Assembly (NCBI GenBank): GCA_002477755.1
Contig: DLKD01000062.1
Span: forward strand, 22,087-86,086
Reading direction: 5' to 3'
Length of the DNA stretch: 64,000 nucleotides
Source of the DNA: Gordonia sp. UBA7599
GTDB taxonomy: Bacteria > Actinomycetota > Actinomycetes > Mycobacteriales > Mycobacteriaceae
Shown here: positions 9,002 through 17,354 of the stretch, piece after piece
How the letters are laid out: each line of letters begins with the position of its first letter
Position numbering within the stretch: the first letter of the stretch is position 1
Made by a program: the position numbers and the translations under genes
The notes under the pieces: generated by a model
The model's input: only the letters and a program-made list of their open reading frames with translations
Told to the model about the DNA's origin: nothing
Databases searched by the model: none

Positions 9002-9017
9002 TGTGACGTAGGTCACG
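9002..9017. promoter_or_regulatory. CRP/GlxR-type site overlapping the Ms1-like promoter
   Basis: The 16-mer TGTGACGTAGGTCACG matches the TGTGA-N6-TCACA consensus of mycobacterial Crp (Rv3676) and corynebacterial GlxR in nine of ten half-site bases. It sits over the -35/spacer of the proposed Ms1-like RNA promoter. The crp gene is in this window (18580-19254). Binding is inferred. Confidence 0.55.
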
Positions 9018-9033
9018 GGTGTAGAACTGATCC

Positions 9034-9285
9034 TACGGAAGCCCGGAAGGCCAAGTCCGACCCGGAAGAGAAGGATCGAACTCCCAACCGGAATTCCCAG
9101 CACGGGCGGCAAGCACCCACGCGGAGCGCGCCGCTATAGAGGCAAAAGCGTTGTGCACCTGCGAATTGCCGGTCTCGGATCGACAACCCCATTCGCCGAG
9201 GTGAGAACACAACCCACCTTGCACGCTTGGTAACTTGGGTCCGTGCTATGCGGGCGGCGACCATTGGGTCGCCGCCCGCAGCGCT
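9034..9285 (+). ncRNA. Ms1-like RNA (RNA-polymerase-core-binding small RNA, MTS2823 type)
   Basis: The 372 bp between the HAD gene and the Rv3662c-like gene have no credible reading frame. They contain a promoter-like pair, TTGCTG (8998-9003) and TAGAAC (9022-9027), and end in a 13-bp perfect hairpin (9250-9279). The implied plus-strand RNA is about 250 nt. M. tuberculosis MTS2823, homologue of M. smegmatis Ms1, lies at exactly this place and orientation. Ms1 binds RNA polymerase core enzyme and accumulates in stationary phase. The call rests on synteny, promoter and terminator. I could not fold the whole RNA, and both ends are estimates. Confidence 0.65.
9250..9279. terminator. 13-bp hairpin ending the Ms1-like RNA
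   Basis: GCGGGCGGCGACC (9250-9262), loop ATTG, then the exact complement (9267-9279). There is no U-tract, as is common in GC-rich actinobacteria. It lies between converging transcripts and may serve both. Confidence 0.7.
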
Positions 9286-9297
9286 GTCTAGGGGGTC

Positions 9298-10083
9298 CTA
9301 CCTGGGCCGGGCCGCTTCGGCAATGGACGCCGCTTCGGCCGCCCCAGCCTCGAGCGCCTCGCAGCACAGCACGATCCACGCACCCAACCCGTCCGGCGTC
9401 CCGGCACCGAATTCCTGCGCCAACCGGTGGTATTCGGGCGACCGCTTGAGCCACGCCACTTCCGGTACGCCGAGGTTGTGCGGATCCAAACCCGTGGCTA
9501 CGCACGCCAACCGGGAGGCACCGCGCGCCACGATCCCGTTCGCCTCGGCGAACGGCGCCAGCGCCAGCAGCTCGCCGTGCACGACGGCGACGACGACCGG
9601 GGCCGGAACTCCGGCCGGCGCGGTGATGATCTGGGCGAGCAAGTTCAGCCGTGCACTCACATCGGGGTCCGGCCGGGGACGCCCGAGATCATCGGCATCA
9701 GCGACCAAGTCGGCAGCGGCGAGCATGTGCAGCCGGGCCAGCGCCTGAGCGGGCGCCCGCCGGTAGACACCGACGAGTTGTTCCAGCGAATCCCCGTCGA
9801 GCGCCTGCGCGACGCGCATCGCACCGGCGAGCAGCGGATCGTCGTAGTCACCGTCACGGCGCAGTTCCACACTGCCGCCGTCGATCGCGGCCGAACTCCG
9901 ACCCCCTCGCCACGATGCCTCCATCGCCGTCGACGGCCATCCACGCAGATTCGCCGGATGGCGGTGCACCGCCGCGAGCGCATCGCGCGCCCGTTCCGCT
10001 GCCGCCGCCACCCCGGGCAGCGCGACCAGCGGTGCAAGAGGGTGCGGGAATTCGGGGCGTCCGGGCCCTGCAGCGGTGGTCAT
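9298..10083 (-). CDS. Conserved actinobacterial hypothetical protein (Rv3662c-like)
   Basis: A mainly alpha-helical, Ala-rich soluble protein of about 261 residues. The start of the mature sequence (PHPLAPLVALPGV, then a helix with LAAVHRHPANLRG) and the position after the Rv3661-type gene match M. tuberculosis Rv3662c. The central segment around SSAAIDGGSVELR resembles the N-terminal helices of Fic-associated proteins, but no HPFx(D/E)GN Fic core is visible, so I assign no activity. The ATG at 10083 is taken as start; a GTG at 10107 would add eight residues. It is divergent from the methyltransferase gene. Confidence 0.7.
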   Translation of the reverse strand: MTTAAGPGRPEFPHPLAPLVALPGVAAAAERARDALAAVHRHPANLRGWPSTAMEASWRGGRSSAAIDGGSVELRRDGDYDDPLLAGAMRVAQALDGDSLEQLVGVYRRAPAQALARLHMLAAADLVADADDLGRPRPDPDVSARLNLLAQIITAPAGVPAPVVVAVVHGELLALAPFAEANGIVARGASRLACVATGLDPHNLGVPEVAWLKRSPEYHRLAQEFGAGTPDGLGAWIVLCCEALEAGAAEAASIAEAARPR

Positions 10084-10143
10084 CGCCACCAAGAGTACGT
10101 CGGACACCTACCGACCCACCGAAATTAGGGTTACCTTAGTAGG

Positions 10144-10959
10144 ATGACGGACCGCATCGACGGCAACACCTTGCAAGGCGTATCCGCGACAACCCTCTGG
10201 ACGTTGCGCAACCGCGCCGTCGAGGCCAAGCGCCCCGACGGGATCATCGACGACCCGTTGGCCGTCATGCTCTACGACACGATCGACTACGACTACGACA
10301 AGTTCGGTAAGCCGAGTCAGACCCACCCGCTGCGCGCACTGCTCGCCGACGCCACGACCCGCGACCACCTCGCGCGCCACCCGGGCGCGGCGGTGGTGAA
10401 CCTCGGCGAGGGTCTGCAGACCAGCTTCTGGCGCGTCGGCGACCCGACCGTCCGCTGGGTGAGCGTCGACCTCGAGCCGGTCATCGACGTCCGCCGCCGA
10501 CTCTTGCCCGCCGATCCGCAGATCATCGAGTGCCCCACGTCGGCCCTGGACCGCAGCTGGTTCGACGCCGTGCCCGACGACCAACCGGTGCTCATCATCG
10601 CCGAGGGCTTGTTCATGTACTTCCCGCCCGACGACGTGTGGGCGCTGTTGTCGGACATGGCGGCGCGCTTTGCAGGCGGCGGTCTGGTGTTCGACTCGAT
10701 CCCCCACTGGTTCTCCAAGAAGACCCTCGCCGGACTCGACCTGACGAAGACCTACCGCACGCCACCGATGCCGTTCGCGCTCACCGTCGACGAGGCCGCG
10801 GCGATCCCCAAGCGTGTTCCGCGCATCACCGACACCGCCGACGTGATGCTCCCGAAAGGTCGCGGAGTGTGGGGCAACCCCCTCATGCGTTCCTCCGCGA
10901 ACTGGCCGCTGATGCGCAACATCCGGCCGTGCGTGACGGTGGCCCGCTTCGCCGATTAG
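10144..10959 (+). CDS. Class I SAM-dependent methyltransferase (Ppm1/LCM-like)
   Basis: A 271-residue methyltransferase of the leucine-carboxyl-methyltransferase/Tcmp type. It shows the AVVNLGEGLQTSFWRVG SAM-binding loop (about residues 80-97; the family usually reads LGxGLDT, so the Asp is Gln here), VSVDLEPVIDVRR with the adenosine-contacting acid, and IIAEGLFMYF. These enzymes are common in mycolic-acid bacteria and many act on polyketide or secondary-metabolite carboxyls; the substrate is not evident here. TTACCT ends 7 nt before the ATG at 10144, so the mRNA may be leaderless. Confidence 0.8.
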   Translation: MTDRIDGNTLQGVSATTLWTLRNRAVEAKRPDGIIDDPLAVMLYDTIDYDYDKFGKPSQTHPLRALLADATTRDHLARHPGAAVVNLGEGLQTSFWRVGDPTVRWVSVDLEPVIDVRRRLLPADPQIIECPTSALDRSWFDAVPDDQPVLIIAEGLFMYFPPDDVWALLSDMAARFAGGGLVFDSIPHWFSKKTLAGLDLTKTYRTPPMPFALTVDEAAAIPKRVPRITDTADVMLPKGRGVWGNPLMRSSANWPLMRNIRPCVTVARFAD

Positions 10960-11034
10960 CGGCTCCGTTGCATGGGCGTTGCACTCGAATGTCCGATCTT
11001 CCCGGCATCCCTGCGCGAGCGCGACCGTCGTGAC

Positions 11035-11040
11035 TACCCT
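11035..11040 (+). promoter_or_regulatory. -10 element TACCCT of acs
   Basis: TACCCT ends 6 nt before the ATG at 11047 and no Shine-Dalgarno sequence is present, so acs mRNA is probably leaderless. Confidence 0.45.
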
Positions 11041-11046
11041 CACAAT

Positions 11047-12987
11047 ATGTCTGCAAATCCGGCCATGTACCCCCCGCCCCCCGAGTTCGTCGAGCAGGCC
11101 AACGCCAGCGCCGACATCTACGACCGCGCCGATGCCGACCGACTTGAGTATTGGGGCGAGCAGGCCCGCCGACTCGACTGGGAGACCCCGTTCACCGAGG
11201 TCCTCGATTGGTCGAACCCGCCCTTCGCGAAGTGGTTCCCCGGCGGCAAGCTCAACGTGGCGGTCAACTGCGTCGATCGCCACGTCGCGGCCGGCAACGG
11301 CGACCGTGTCGCCCTGCACTGGGTAGGCGAACCGGGCGACTCCCGCGACGTCACCTACGCACAGTTGAAGGACGAGGTGTGCAAGGCCGCCAACGCCTTC
11401 ACCAATCTTGGGATCCGCGCCGGTGACCGCGTCGCGATCTACATGCCGATGGTCCCCGAGGCGATCATCACGATGCTCGCCTGCGCACGCCTGGGCGCGA
11501 CCCACTCGGTCGTATTCGCCGGCTTCTCCGCCGCGGCACTGCGCTCGCGCGTCGACGACGCCGAGGCCAAGCTCGTCGTCACCACCGACGGCCAATACCG
11601 TCGCGGCCAGCCGGCACCGCTCAAGATCGCCGTCGACGAAGCGCTGGGCAGCGGCGACGATGCGGCCCCGTCGGTCGAGCACGTCCTCGTGGTGCGCCGC
11701 ACCAACCACGACCCCGACCTGCCGTGGGTCCGGGGCCGCGACGTGTGGTGGGACGACACCGTCGATGAGGCGTCGCCCGAGCACGAGGCGGAGGCGTTCG
11801 ACTCCAACCACCCGCTGTTCCTGCTGTACACGTCGGGCACCACGGGCAAGCCGAAGGGCATCGTGCACGGCTCCGGCGGTTTCCTGACGCAGGCCAGTTC
11901 GACGTTCCACAACGTCTTCGACCACAAGCCGGGCCGCGACGTGTTCTGGTGCGGCGCCGATATCGGCTGGGTGACCGGCCACACCTACATCGCCTACGCA
12001 CCGCTCTCCAACGGAGCAACCGAGATCCTCTACGAGGGCACCCCGAACACCCCCAACGAGCACCGCCACTTCGAGATCATCGAGAAGTACGGGGTGACGA
12101 TCTACTACATGGCGCCGACCCTGATCCGCACCTTCATGAAATGGGGTCGCGACATCCCCGACGCTCACGATCTGTCGTCCCTGCGGTTGCTCGGCAGCGT
12201 CGGCGAGCCCATCAACCCCGAGGCGTGGCGGTGGTACCGCGACGCGATCGGCGGCAACCGCTGCCCCATCGTTGACACCTGGTGGCAGACCGAGACCGGA
12301 TCGGCGATGATCTCGCCGCTGCCCGGCGTCACTGCGACCAAGCCCGGCTCGGCGATGCGCCCGCTGCCGGGGATCAGCGCCCGCATCGTCGACGACGACG
12401 CCAACGATGTCCCGCAGGGCGAGCAGGGTTACCTGGTCCTCGATCAGCCGTGGCCGTCGATGCTCCTGACCATCTGGGGCGACGACGACCGCTACCGCGA
12501 CACCTATTGGTCACGGTTCGCCGAGCAGGGCTGGTACTTCGCCGGTGACGGCGCGCGCTACGACGAGGACGGCGCCCTGTGGGTGCTCGGCCGCGTCGAT
12601 GACGTGATGAATGTGTCGGGCCACCGCATCTCCACCTCCGAAGTCGAGTCGGCCCTGGTCAGCCACCCCGATGTCGCCGAGGCCGCCGTGATCGGCGCCT
12701 CCGACGAGACCACCGGTCAGGGCATCGTCGCGTTCGTCATCCTGCGCGAGGGGATCGGCGATACCGCTGACGATTTCGTCGAGGAGTTGCGCAAGCACGT
12801 GGCGGTCGAGATCTCACCGATTGCCAAGCCGCGCGAAGTCAACGTCGTGCCCGAGCTGCCGAAGACTCGGTCGGGAAAGATCATGCGGCGCCTCCTCAAG
12901 GACGTCGCCGAGGGCCGCGAACTCGGCGATACCTCGACGCTGGTCGACCCGAGCGTTTTCGAAGCCATCCGAAGTCGGCGGCAGTAG
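11047..12987 (+). CDS. acs: Acetyl-CoA synthetase
   Basis: Catalyses acetate + ATP + CoA to acetyl-CoA + AMP + PPi. The 646-residue length is normal for the family. It has the AMP-binding P-loop YTSGTTGKPKGIVHG, the core motif DTWWQTETG, the hinge GRVDDVMNVSGHR, and the C-terminal PKTRSGKIMRR. The lysine in that last motif (about K611) is needed for adenylation and is acetylated in homologues. In mycobacteria the equivalent lysine is acetylated by a cAMP-responsive acetyltransferase. The start ATG at 11047 gives MSANPAMYPPPP. The location matches M. tuberculosis Rv3667. It stands alone, with the holin-like gene 64 bp downstream. Confidence 0.97.
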   Translation: MSANPAMYPPPPEFVEQANASADIYDRADADRLEYWGEQARRLDWETPFTEVLDWSNPPFAKWFPGGKLNVAVNCVDRHVAAGNGDRVALHWVGEPGDSRDVTYAQLKDEVCKAANAFTNLGIRAGDRVAIYMPMVPEAIITMLACARLGATHSVVFAGFSAAALRSRVDDAEAKLVVTTDGQYRRGQPAPLKIAVDEALGSGDDAAPSVEHVLVVRRTNHDPDLPWVRGRDVWWDDTVDEASPEHEAEAFDSNHPLFLLYTSGTTGKPKGIVHGSGGFLTQASSTFHNVFDHKPGRDVFWCGADIGWVTGHTYIAYAPLSNGATEILYEGTPNTPNEHRHFEIIEKYGVTIYYMAPTLIRTFMKWGRDIPDAHDLSSLRLLGSVGEPINPEAWRWYRDAIGGNRCPIVDTWWQTETGSAMISPLPGVTATKPGSAMRPLPGISARIVDDDANDVPQGEQGYLVLDQPWPSMLLTIWGDDDRYRDTYWSRFAEQGWYFAGDGARYDEDGALWVLGRVDDVMNVSGHRISTSEVESALVSHPDVAEAAVIGASDETTGQGIVAFVILREGIGDTADDFVEELRKHVAVEISPIAKPREVNVVPELPKTRSGKIMRRLLKDVAEGRELGDTSTLVDPSVFEAIRSRRQ

Positions 12988-13051
12988 TCGTCCTCCCGCA
13001 GTGCCGGGCATGGCAACATAGCCTGGGTACCCATCTACGGAGGACGACGAC

Positions 13052-13570
13052 GTGACCGGTAAGAAGCCGCATTCGCCTGTGCCCGGACCGACCCAGCCGG
13101 TGCCGGCTATCCCGCTGTCGGATGCCAACGCGGGCCCCAGCGGCGAACCGACCATCGGCAATCTGGTCAAAGACGCCACCGCACAGGTCTCGACGCTGTT
13201 CCGCGGCGAGGTCGCGCTCGCCAAGGCCGAGCTCACCGCGGAGGCCAAGAAGGCCGGTGCGGGCACCGGTCTTCTCGCCGCCGCCGGTGTCATGCTGCTG
13301 TACACGAGCCTGTTCTTCTTCATCTTCCTCGGCGCACTGCTGATGATCTGGCTGCCCGGATGGGCGGCGTTCGGCATCGTGTTCCTACTGCTGCTGATCA
13401 TCACGATCGCGGCCGCCGGCTTCGGATACGTCGTCTTCCGTCGTATGCGCGCGCCGAGCAAGACCATCGAGTCGGTGACGTCGCTGAAGTCCGTCATTCC
13501 CGGCCAGTCGCAGCTCGAGCCCGGCTCCTCGTCGGCGCACCCGCAGTTGCCGCCGGTGCGCTCCCACTGA
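13052..13570 (+). CDS. Actinobacterial holin-like (superfamily III) membrane protein
   Basis: A 172-residue protein with a Pro-rich N-terminus, an amphipathic helix (about residues 38-70, FRGEVALAKAELTAEAKK) and two strong membrane helices (about 76-100 and 103-128). This layout fits the phage-holin-family/DUF1469 proteins found chromosomally in actinobacteria. Here it is not part of a prophage. The GTG at 13052 has GGAGG 8 nt upstream. It sits just before the EphE-type gene, as Rv3669 does before Rv3670. A real holin function is not implied; it may act in envelope stress or membrane organisation. Confidence 0.8.
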   Translation: MTGKKPHSPVPGPTQPVPAIPLSDANAGPSGEPTIGNLVKDATAQVSTLFRGEVALAKAELTAEAKKAGAGTGLLAAAGVMLLYTSLFFFIFLGALLMIWLPGWAAFGIVFLLLLIITIAAAGFGYVVFRRMRAPSKTIESVTSLKSVIPGQSQLEPGSSSAHPQLPPVRSH

Positions 13571-13583
13571 CTCGTAGGACTGC

Positions 13584-14522
13584 GTGAGCGCACCCGACCC
13601 GTCTGTCGTCCGGTTCGAAGGCCCCTGGACGCACTTCGATGTCCGTTCGAACGGGCTTCGTTTCCATGCCGTCGAGGCCTCCCCTCGACTGCCCGCCGAC
13701 GCACCCCTGGTGCTGATGCTGCACGGGTTCGGCGAGTTCTGGTGGAGTTGGCGGCACCAGCTCACGTCGCTCACCGAGGCCGGTTATCGAGCCGTTGCGG
13801 TCGACCTGCGCGGCTACGGGGACTCCGACAAGCCACCGCGCGGCTATGACGGCTGGACGCTGGCCGGTGATACCAACGGACTCATCCGCTCACTGGGCCA
13901 CTCGAACGCCACTCTGGTGGGCCACGCCGACGGCGGGCTGGTGTGTTGGGGCACGGCGGCGTTGCACCCGCGCGTCGTGTCGCGCATCGCCGTTGTCGCC
14001 TCTCCGCATCCGATCGCGCTGCGTCGGGCGGTGCTGCGCAACAAGGATCAGCGGGACGCGTTCCTCGGCGGATTCCTCTACAAGCAGTTGCCACGATTCG
14101 GCGAGCGAACACTGACGAAGAACAACGGCGCCTACCTCCTGGACTACTTCCGCGACCGTGCCGGTGCGCGCTGGAAAGAGTCATGGGAGTTCGACGAGGT
14201 GCTCGCACGCAATCGCGAGGCCATCCAGATCCCCGGCGTCGCCCACTGCATGCTGGAGTACCAGCGATGGGCATACCGGTCCCAGTTCCGCCCGGACGGC
14301 ATGCGGTTCATGGATCTGATGGACACCCAGCTGGGCGTCCCGGTCCTGGCGCTGCGGGGCCGCGACGACTCCTACATCACCAACGCGACGATGGCGGCCA
14401 GCCGTGACTGGGCTCCGCGATTCGACTATTGGCAGGTGCCGGGTGCGGGACACTTCGTCCACGAGGAGCAGCCCGACCGGACCACCAAACTCCTGCTGGA
14501 CTGGCTCGCGAAGGACGACTGA
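13584..14522 (+). CDS. ephE: EphE-like epoxide hydrolase (alpha/beta hydrolase)
   Basis: A 312-residue alpha/beta hydrolase. LMLHGFGEFWWSWRHQL carries the oxyanion HGF motif and the epoxide-hydrolase-type tryptophans. The nucleophile elbow VGHADGG puts an aspartate (about D116) where lipases have serine, as in epoxide hydrolases and haloalkane dehalogenases. The catalytic His is in GAGHFVHEEQP and the late acid in RGRDDSYI. The order before marP matches M. tuberculosis Rv3670 (ephE). The GTG start lies 13 bp after the holin-like gene, suggesting one transcript. The stop is directly beside the convergent marP stop. Substrates are unproven. Confidence 0.85.
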   Translation: MSAPDPSVVRFEGPWTHFDVRSNGLRFHAVEASPRLPADAPLVLMLHGFGEFWWSWRHQLTSLTEAGYRAVAVDLRGYGDSDKPPRGYDGWTLAGDTNGLIRSLGHSNATLVGHADGGLVCWGTAALHPRVVSRIAVVASPHPIALRRAVLRNKDQRDAFLGGFLYKQLPRFGERTLTKNNGAYLLDYFRDRAGARWKESWEFDEVLARNREAIQIPGVAHCMLEYQRWAYRSQFRPDGMRFMDLMDTQLGVPVLALRGRDDSYITNATMAASRDWAPRFDYWQVPGAGHFVHEEQPDRTTKLLLDWLAKDD

Positions 14523-14523
14523 C

Positions 14524-15720
14524 TCAGCCGGACACGCACGCCCCGGTCGGCACCGCCGCCTCGGATTCTCCGCCCTGGGCGGAGTGAGAGCGAAGCTGCG
14601 CGGCGGTGAGCGCGAAGCCCGTCTCATCGCTCGCCTTGTCGCTGGCCCCGAACACCATGCCGGCCACCTCACCCTCCGGGGTGATCATCGGACCTCCCGA
14701 GTTCCCCGGACGGATGTCACCACGCAGCATGTACGCCTCACGCCGTGCGGGATTCGCACCGTAGATGTCGGGCGAGGACAGGTTGACCCGGCCGCGCACG
14801 CGCAACGGGATCGCACGGAACGGGCCGTCTTCGGGGTACCCGAGGGCCACGGCGTCCGCGCCGGTGGCCAGCGTCTCGTCGGCGAAGCGCAGCGGGCGGT
14901 GCTCCAACCCCGGGACGTCGAGGACGGCGACGTCGACCTGCGGGTCGAACAGGACGACCCGCGCGGCGAGCACTGCCGACCCGGCCTGCACGGTGACCCG
15001 CGTCGTCCCGGCCACGACGTGCGCGTTGGTCATCACCCGCTCGGGCGCGAACACAAATCCGCTGCCCTCCAGCGCCCGCTGGCACGACGGCGCCTCGCCA
15101 CGGATCTTGACCACCGAGTTCCGCGCCTGCCCGACTGCGGGTACCTGCGACAACCGCTGGTTGGGCGGGTCGACGGGGGTGATCGTCGTGCGCCCGTACG
15201 GTCCGATGGCATCGGGCAGACCCGAATCGTTGAGTAGCGCACGGAAGCCGTCGGGCACGCCGCGCAGCCATCCCGGCGCAGCATCGCCGACGGCGGTGAG
15301 CACCCGCGAGTCCTCCACCGCCCCGGCGGCCGCTGCGAGCGAGGAATCACGGATCGGGGTGGCCAACAACCAGGCCGCGATGACCACCGCTGCGGCCTGC
15401 AGGACCATGCCCACCACACTGTCGAGGGTGCGCACCGGTGTCGACCGGAGTCGCTCGCGCATCGCCCGACCGACGATCATCCCGGCGACTTCGCCGACGA
15501 CGACGAGGACGACCAGCGCACCGATCCCGACAACCATCCTGGTCGGCGCGGAGTCGATCCCGGAGATCAGCCGCGGGGCCACGAGGATGCCCGCGACGGC
15601 CCCGATCACGAGGCCGACCAGTGACATCGCCGAGGCGAGCACTCCCTGCCGATAGCCGGAGATCCCGGCGATGACCACCAGGACCGCGATCCCGACGTCG
15701 ATCACCAGGCCGGCATTCAC
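14524..15720 (-). CDS. marP: MarP membrane serine protease (acid resistance)
   Basis: A 398-residue protein. The N-terminal CvpA-like half has four membrane helices (about residues 3-25, 29-53, 62-85 and 103-120). The C-terminal half is a trypsin-like periplasmic protease with TNAHVV (His), VDVAVLDV (Asp) and RPGNSGGPM (Ser). Cysteines in EAPSCQRAL and near the C-terminus (TGACVSG) may form a disulfide. In M. tuberculosis, MarP (Rv3671c) is required for acid resistance and cleaves the peptidoglycan hydrolase RipA. The GTG start at 15720 overlaps the NUDIX stop (GTGA), the last junction of the nth-trx-NUDIX-marP operon. Confidence 0.93.
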   Translation of the reverse strand: MNAGLVIDVGIAVLVVIAGISGYRQGVLASAMSLVGLVIGAVAGILVAPRLISGIDSAPTRMVVGIGALVVLVVVGEVAGMIVGRAMRERLRSTPVRTLDSVVGMVLQAAAVVIAAWLLATPIRDSSLAAAAGAVEDSRVLTAVGDAAPGWLRGVPDGFRALLNDSGLPDAIGPYGRTTITPVDPPNQRLSQVPAVGQARNSVVKIRGEAPSCQRALEGSGFVFAPERVMTNAHVVAGTTRVTVQAGSAVLAARVVLFDPQVDVAVLDVPGLEHRPLRFADETLATGADAVALGYPEDGPFRAIPLRVRGRVNLSSPDIYGANPARREAYMLRGDIRPGNSGGPMITPEGEVAGMVFGASDKASDETGFALTAAQLRSHSAQGGESEAAVPTGACVSG

Positions 15721-16613
15721 CGCCTGTCCCCCGCGGGGGCCTCGTCACCGTCGAGGTCGTCACCGTCGAGGTCGTCACCGTCGCCGTCGAAGTCGTCGGC
15801 GTCCGGGGGGAACGGCAGGTCCAGCGGGAGCCCGTGGTCCTGCTCAGAGCGAGCCGACGCGATCGCCTCGTCGAGGGGCCGCACGTCGTCGGTATTCCAC
15901 GGCACGTCCCATCGACACGCTTTGCTGATCGCGTCGAACAGCCCGCCGGTGAAGCCCCACACCAGCATCCCGTCGACGAGGAACGCCGGCCCCTGATACA
16001 CGCGGCCGCCCAGGAAGTCGCGGCGCACCTGGAAGCGGTTGGCCGGGTCGAGCAGTTCGGCGACGCGGACGCGGGCGACGCGCGCCGTCTCGCCCTGATC
16101 TACCGCCCACACCGGGCTCGGACGCTCCCAATAGCTCAGGACCGGGACGACCTCGAACGGGCTGGGCAGCGTGGAGAACGACGGCAGATTGGCGAGCACG
16201 CGCACGCCGTCAGGGTCGAGCCCGGTCTCCTCCTGCGCCTCCCGCAGTGCGGTGCGCACCGGGTAGTCCTCCCCCTCGTCGTGCGCACCGCCGGGAAAAG
16301 CGACCTGGCCACTGTGCTGGCGCAGCGTGGTGGCTCGCTCGAGCAACAGGATCTCCGCGTCGTCGGGCAGCCCGCCCGGGCGCGCCGGATCAGCGTCGAA
16401 CCTTCCGGACAGCAGAACCAGGACGGCGGCGGCACGGCGGTTGCGGGCTTTCACCATCATCCGCGCCAGCCGAGCGCGGTCACCGCCGCGGTTGTTGACG
16501 ATGGTGGTCAGCTGCGTGACGTCGCCGGTCAGCGCGTGCATCCACGGCGGGATCAACCCATCGTCGACAAGCGGACCGGTGGGGAATCCCGTCGGCATCG
16601 GTCGGCCACTCAT
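15717..16613 (-). CDS. NUDIX hydrolase, CoA-pyrophosphatase type
   Basis: About 298 residues. The NUDIX box GGAHDEGEDYPVRTALREAQEETGL is complete in its key residues (G, E, REAxxE, TGL; about 106-130), preceded by LLLERA and the family QHSGQVAFPGG. Such CoA-diphosphatase proteins hydrolyse CoA or related dinucleotides; it corresponds to M. tuberculosis Rv3672c. It starts with ATG overlapping the stop of the thioredoxin-like gene (ATGA) and ends overlapping marP. The C-terminal tail is unusual: a run of Asp/Gly produced by a 15-bp tandem repeat (15743-15780), probably disordered. Confidence 0.88.
   Translation of the reverse strand: MSGRPMPTGFPTGPLVDDGLIPPWMHALTGDVTQLTTIVNNRGGDRARLARMMVKARNRRAAAVLVLLSGRFDADPARPGGLPDDAEILLLERATTLRQHSGQVAFPGGAHDEGEDYPVRTALREAQEETGLDPDGVRVLANLPSFSTLPSPFEVVPVLSYWERPSPVWAVDQGETARVARVRVAELLDPANRFQVRRDFLGGRVYQGPAFLVDGMLVWGFTGGLFDAISKACRWDVPWNTDDVRPLDEAIASARSEQDHGLPLDLPFPPDADDFDGDGDDLDGDDLDGDEAPAGDRR
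15743..15784 (+). repeat. 15-bp tandem repeat inside the NUDIX gene tail
   Basis: CGTCACCGTCGAGGT is present at 15743-15757 and 15758-15772, with a partial third copy from 15773. On the coding (minus) strand it encodes repeated acidic DDLDG units at the C-terminus of the NUDIX protein. Confidence 0.85.
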
Positions 16614-17296
16614 ACTGCCACCCCCAAGTACTTGCGGGTGTCGGCGGCGAGGTCGTCGGGGCTCTCATACAGGCGCACCGGCGCACCGGCCACGGTCCCG
16701 TCGGCCCGTACGAACACCGTCGACGGCAAGACCTGCCGCACGCCCAGCGCCCGCGCCATCGCGCCGGTCTGGTCGAGCACCGTCGGAACATGGACGTCGA
16801 CCTCGGCCAACAGGGCCAGTGCAAGGTAGGCGTCCGCGCCCTGTTTGTCGTGGGCGGCCAGGACGGTGACGCTGTCGCCGGCACGGGCGGCGAAGGCATC
16901 CAGCACCGGAAGTTCGCGGCGACACGGCCCGCACCAGGTTGCCCAGATGTTGACGACAAGTGGACGCCCAGCGGTCGCCACCCCGATGTCGATCTGGCGT
17001 CCGTCGGCAAGACAGGTCACCATCACTCCGTTCAGCACCGAGTTCGGCCCTACGGCACCGCCGGTGTCGGGGCACCCCCGCAGGGCCGCTCGGGTCCGGA
17101 CCTCGGCCAGTTCGGCAGGGTCGGGCCGCGACGACGGGAGGGGCCGCGGCGCAGCGCCCGACGCGGTCGGCGCGCCAGTCTGAGGAGCGCTTGATCGCGG
17201 CCAGATAGCCAGCACCATCGCAAAGACGAGGACGCCGAACACGACGGTCCAGCGGAACACCGATGAGCGCAACACCTCGCGCACCGATCCGCTCAC
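16610..17296 (-). CDS. Membrane-anchored TlpA-like thioredoxin-fold protein
   Basis: A 228-residue protein with one N-terminal membrane helix (about residues 14-33), a Pro/Ser-rich linker and a thioredoxin-fold domain with active site WATWCGPC (about 114-121) and the cis-Pro region QVLPSTVF. It is likely an extracytoplasmic thiol-disulfide protein, equivalent to M. tuberculosis Rv3673c. Two more cysteines (RGCPDTGG and VMVTCLADG) lie before the domain. The GTG at 17296 is preceded by GGGTGG. A start at 17365 would overlap nth by 11 bp. The gene lies between nth and NUDIX in the marP operon. Confidence 0.87.
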   Translation of the reverse strand: MSGSVREVLRSSVFRWTVVFGVLVFAMVLAIWPRSSAPQTGAPTASGAAPRPLPSSRPDPAELAEVRTRAALRGCPDTGGAVGPNSVLNGVMVTCLADGRQIDIGVATAGRPLVVNIWATWCGPCRRELPVLDAFAARAGDSVTVLAAHDKQGADAYLALALLAEVDVHVPTVLDQTGAMARALGVRQVLPSTVFVRADGTVAGAPVRLYESPDDLAADTRKYLGVAV

Positions 17297-17354
17297 CGCG
17301 TCCACCCGGTCACGATCAGCCCGGTGACAGCGCACCTGGTCACGAGGCACCCAC

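Noticed and set aside
10125-10139. TTAGGGTTACCTTAG upstream of the methyltransferase as an IdeR/DtxR iron box
   Set aside because: It deviates at several positions from the 19-bp consensus, and TTACCT within it is better explained as the -10 element 7 nt before the ATG.
10108-12168. A 686-codon open frame on the minus strand opposite the methyltransferase and acs
   Set aside because: It is the antisense shadow of two well-supported genes in GC-rich DNA; the translation is His/Val/Asp/Gly-rich low-complexity sequence with no family motifs.
13052-13570. Holin-like gene as part of a prophage
   Set aside because: No endolysin, structural or integrase gene is near; the holin-like family is a normal chromosomal component in actinobacteria at this position.
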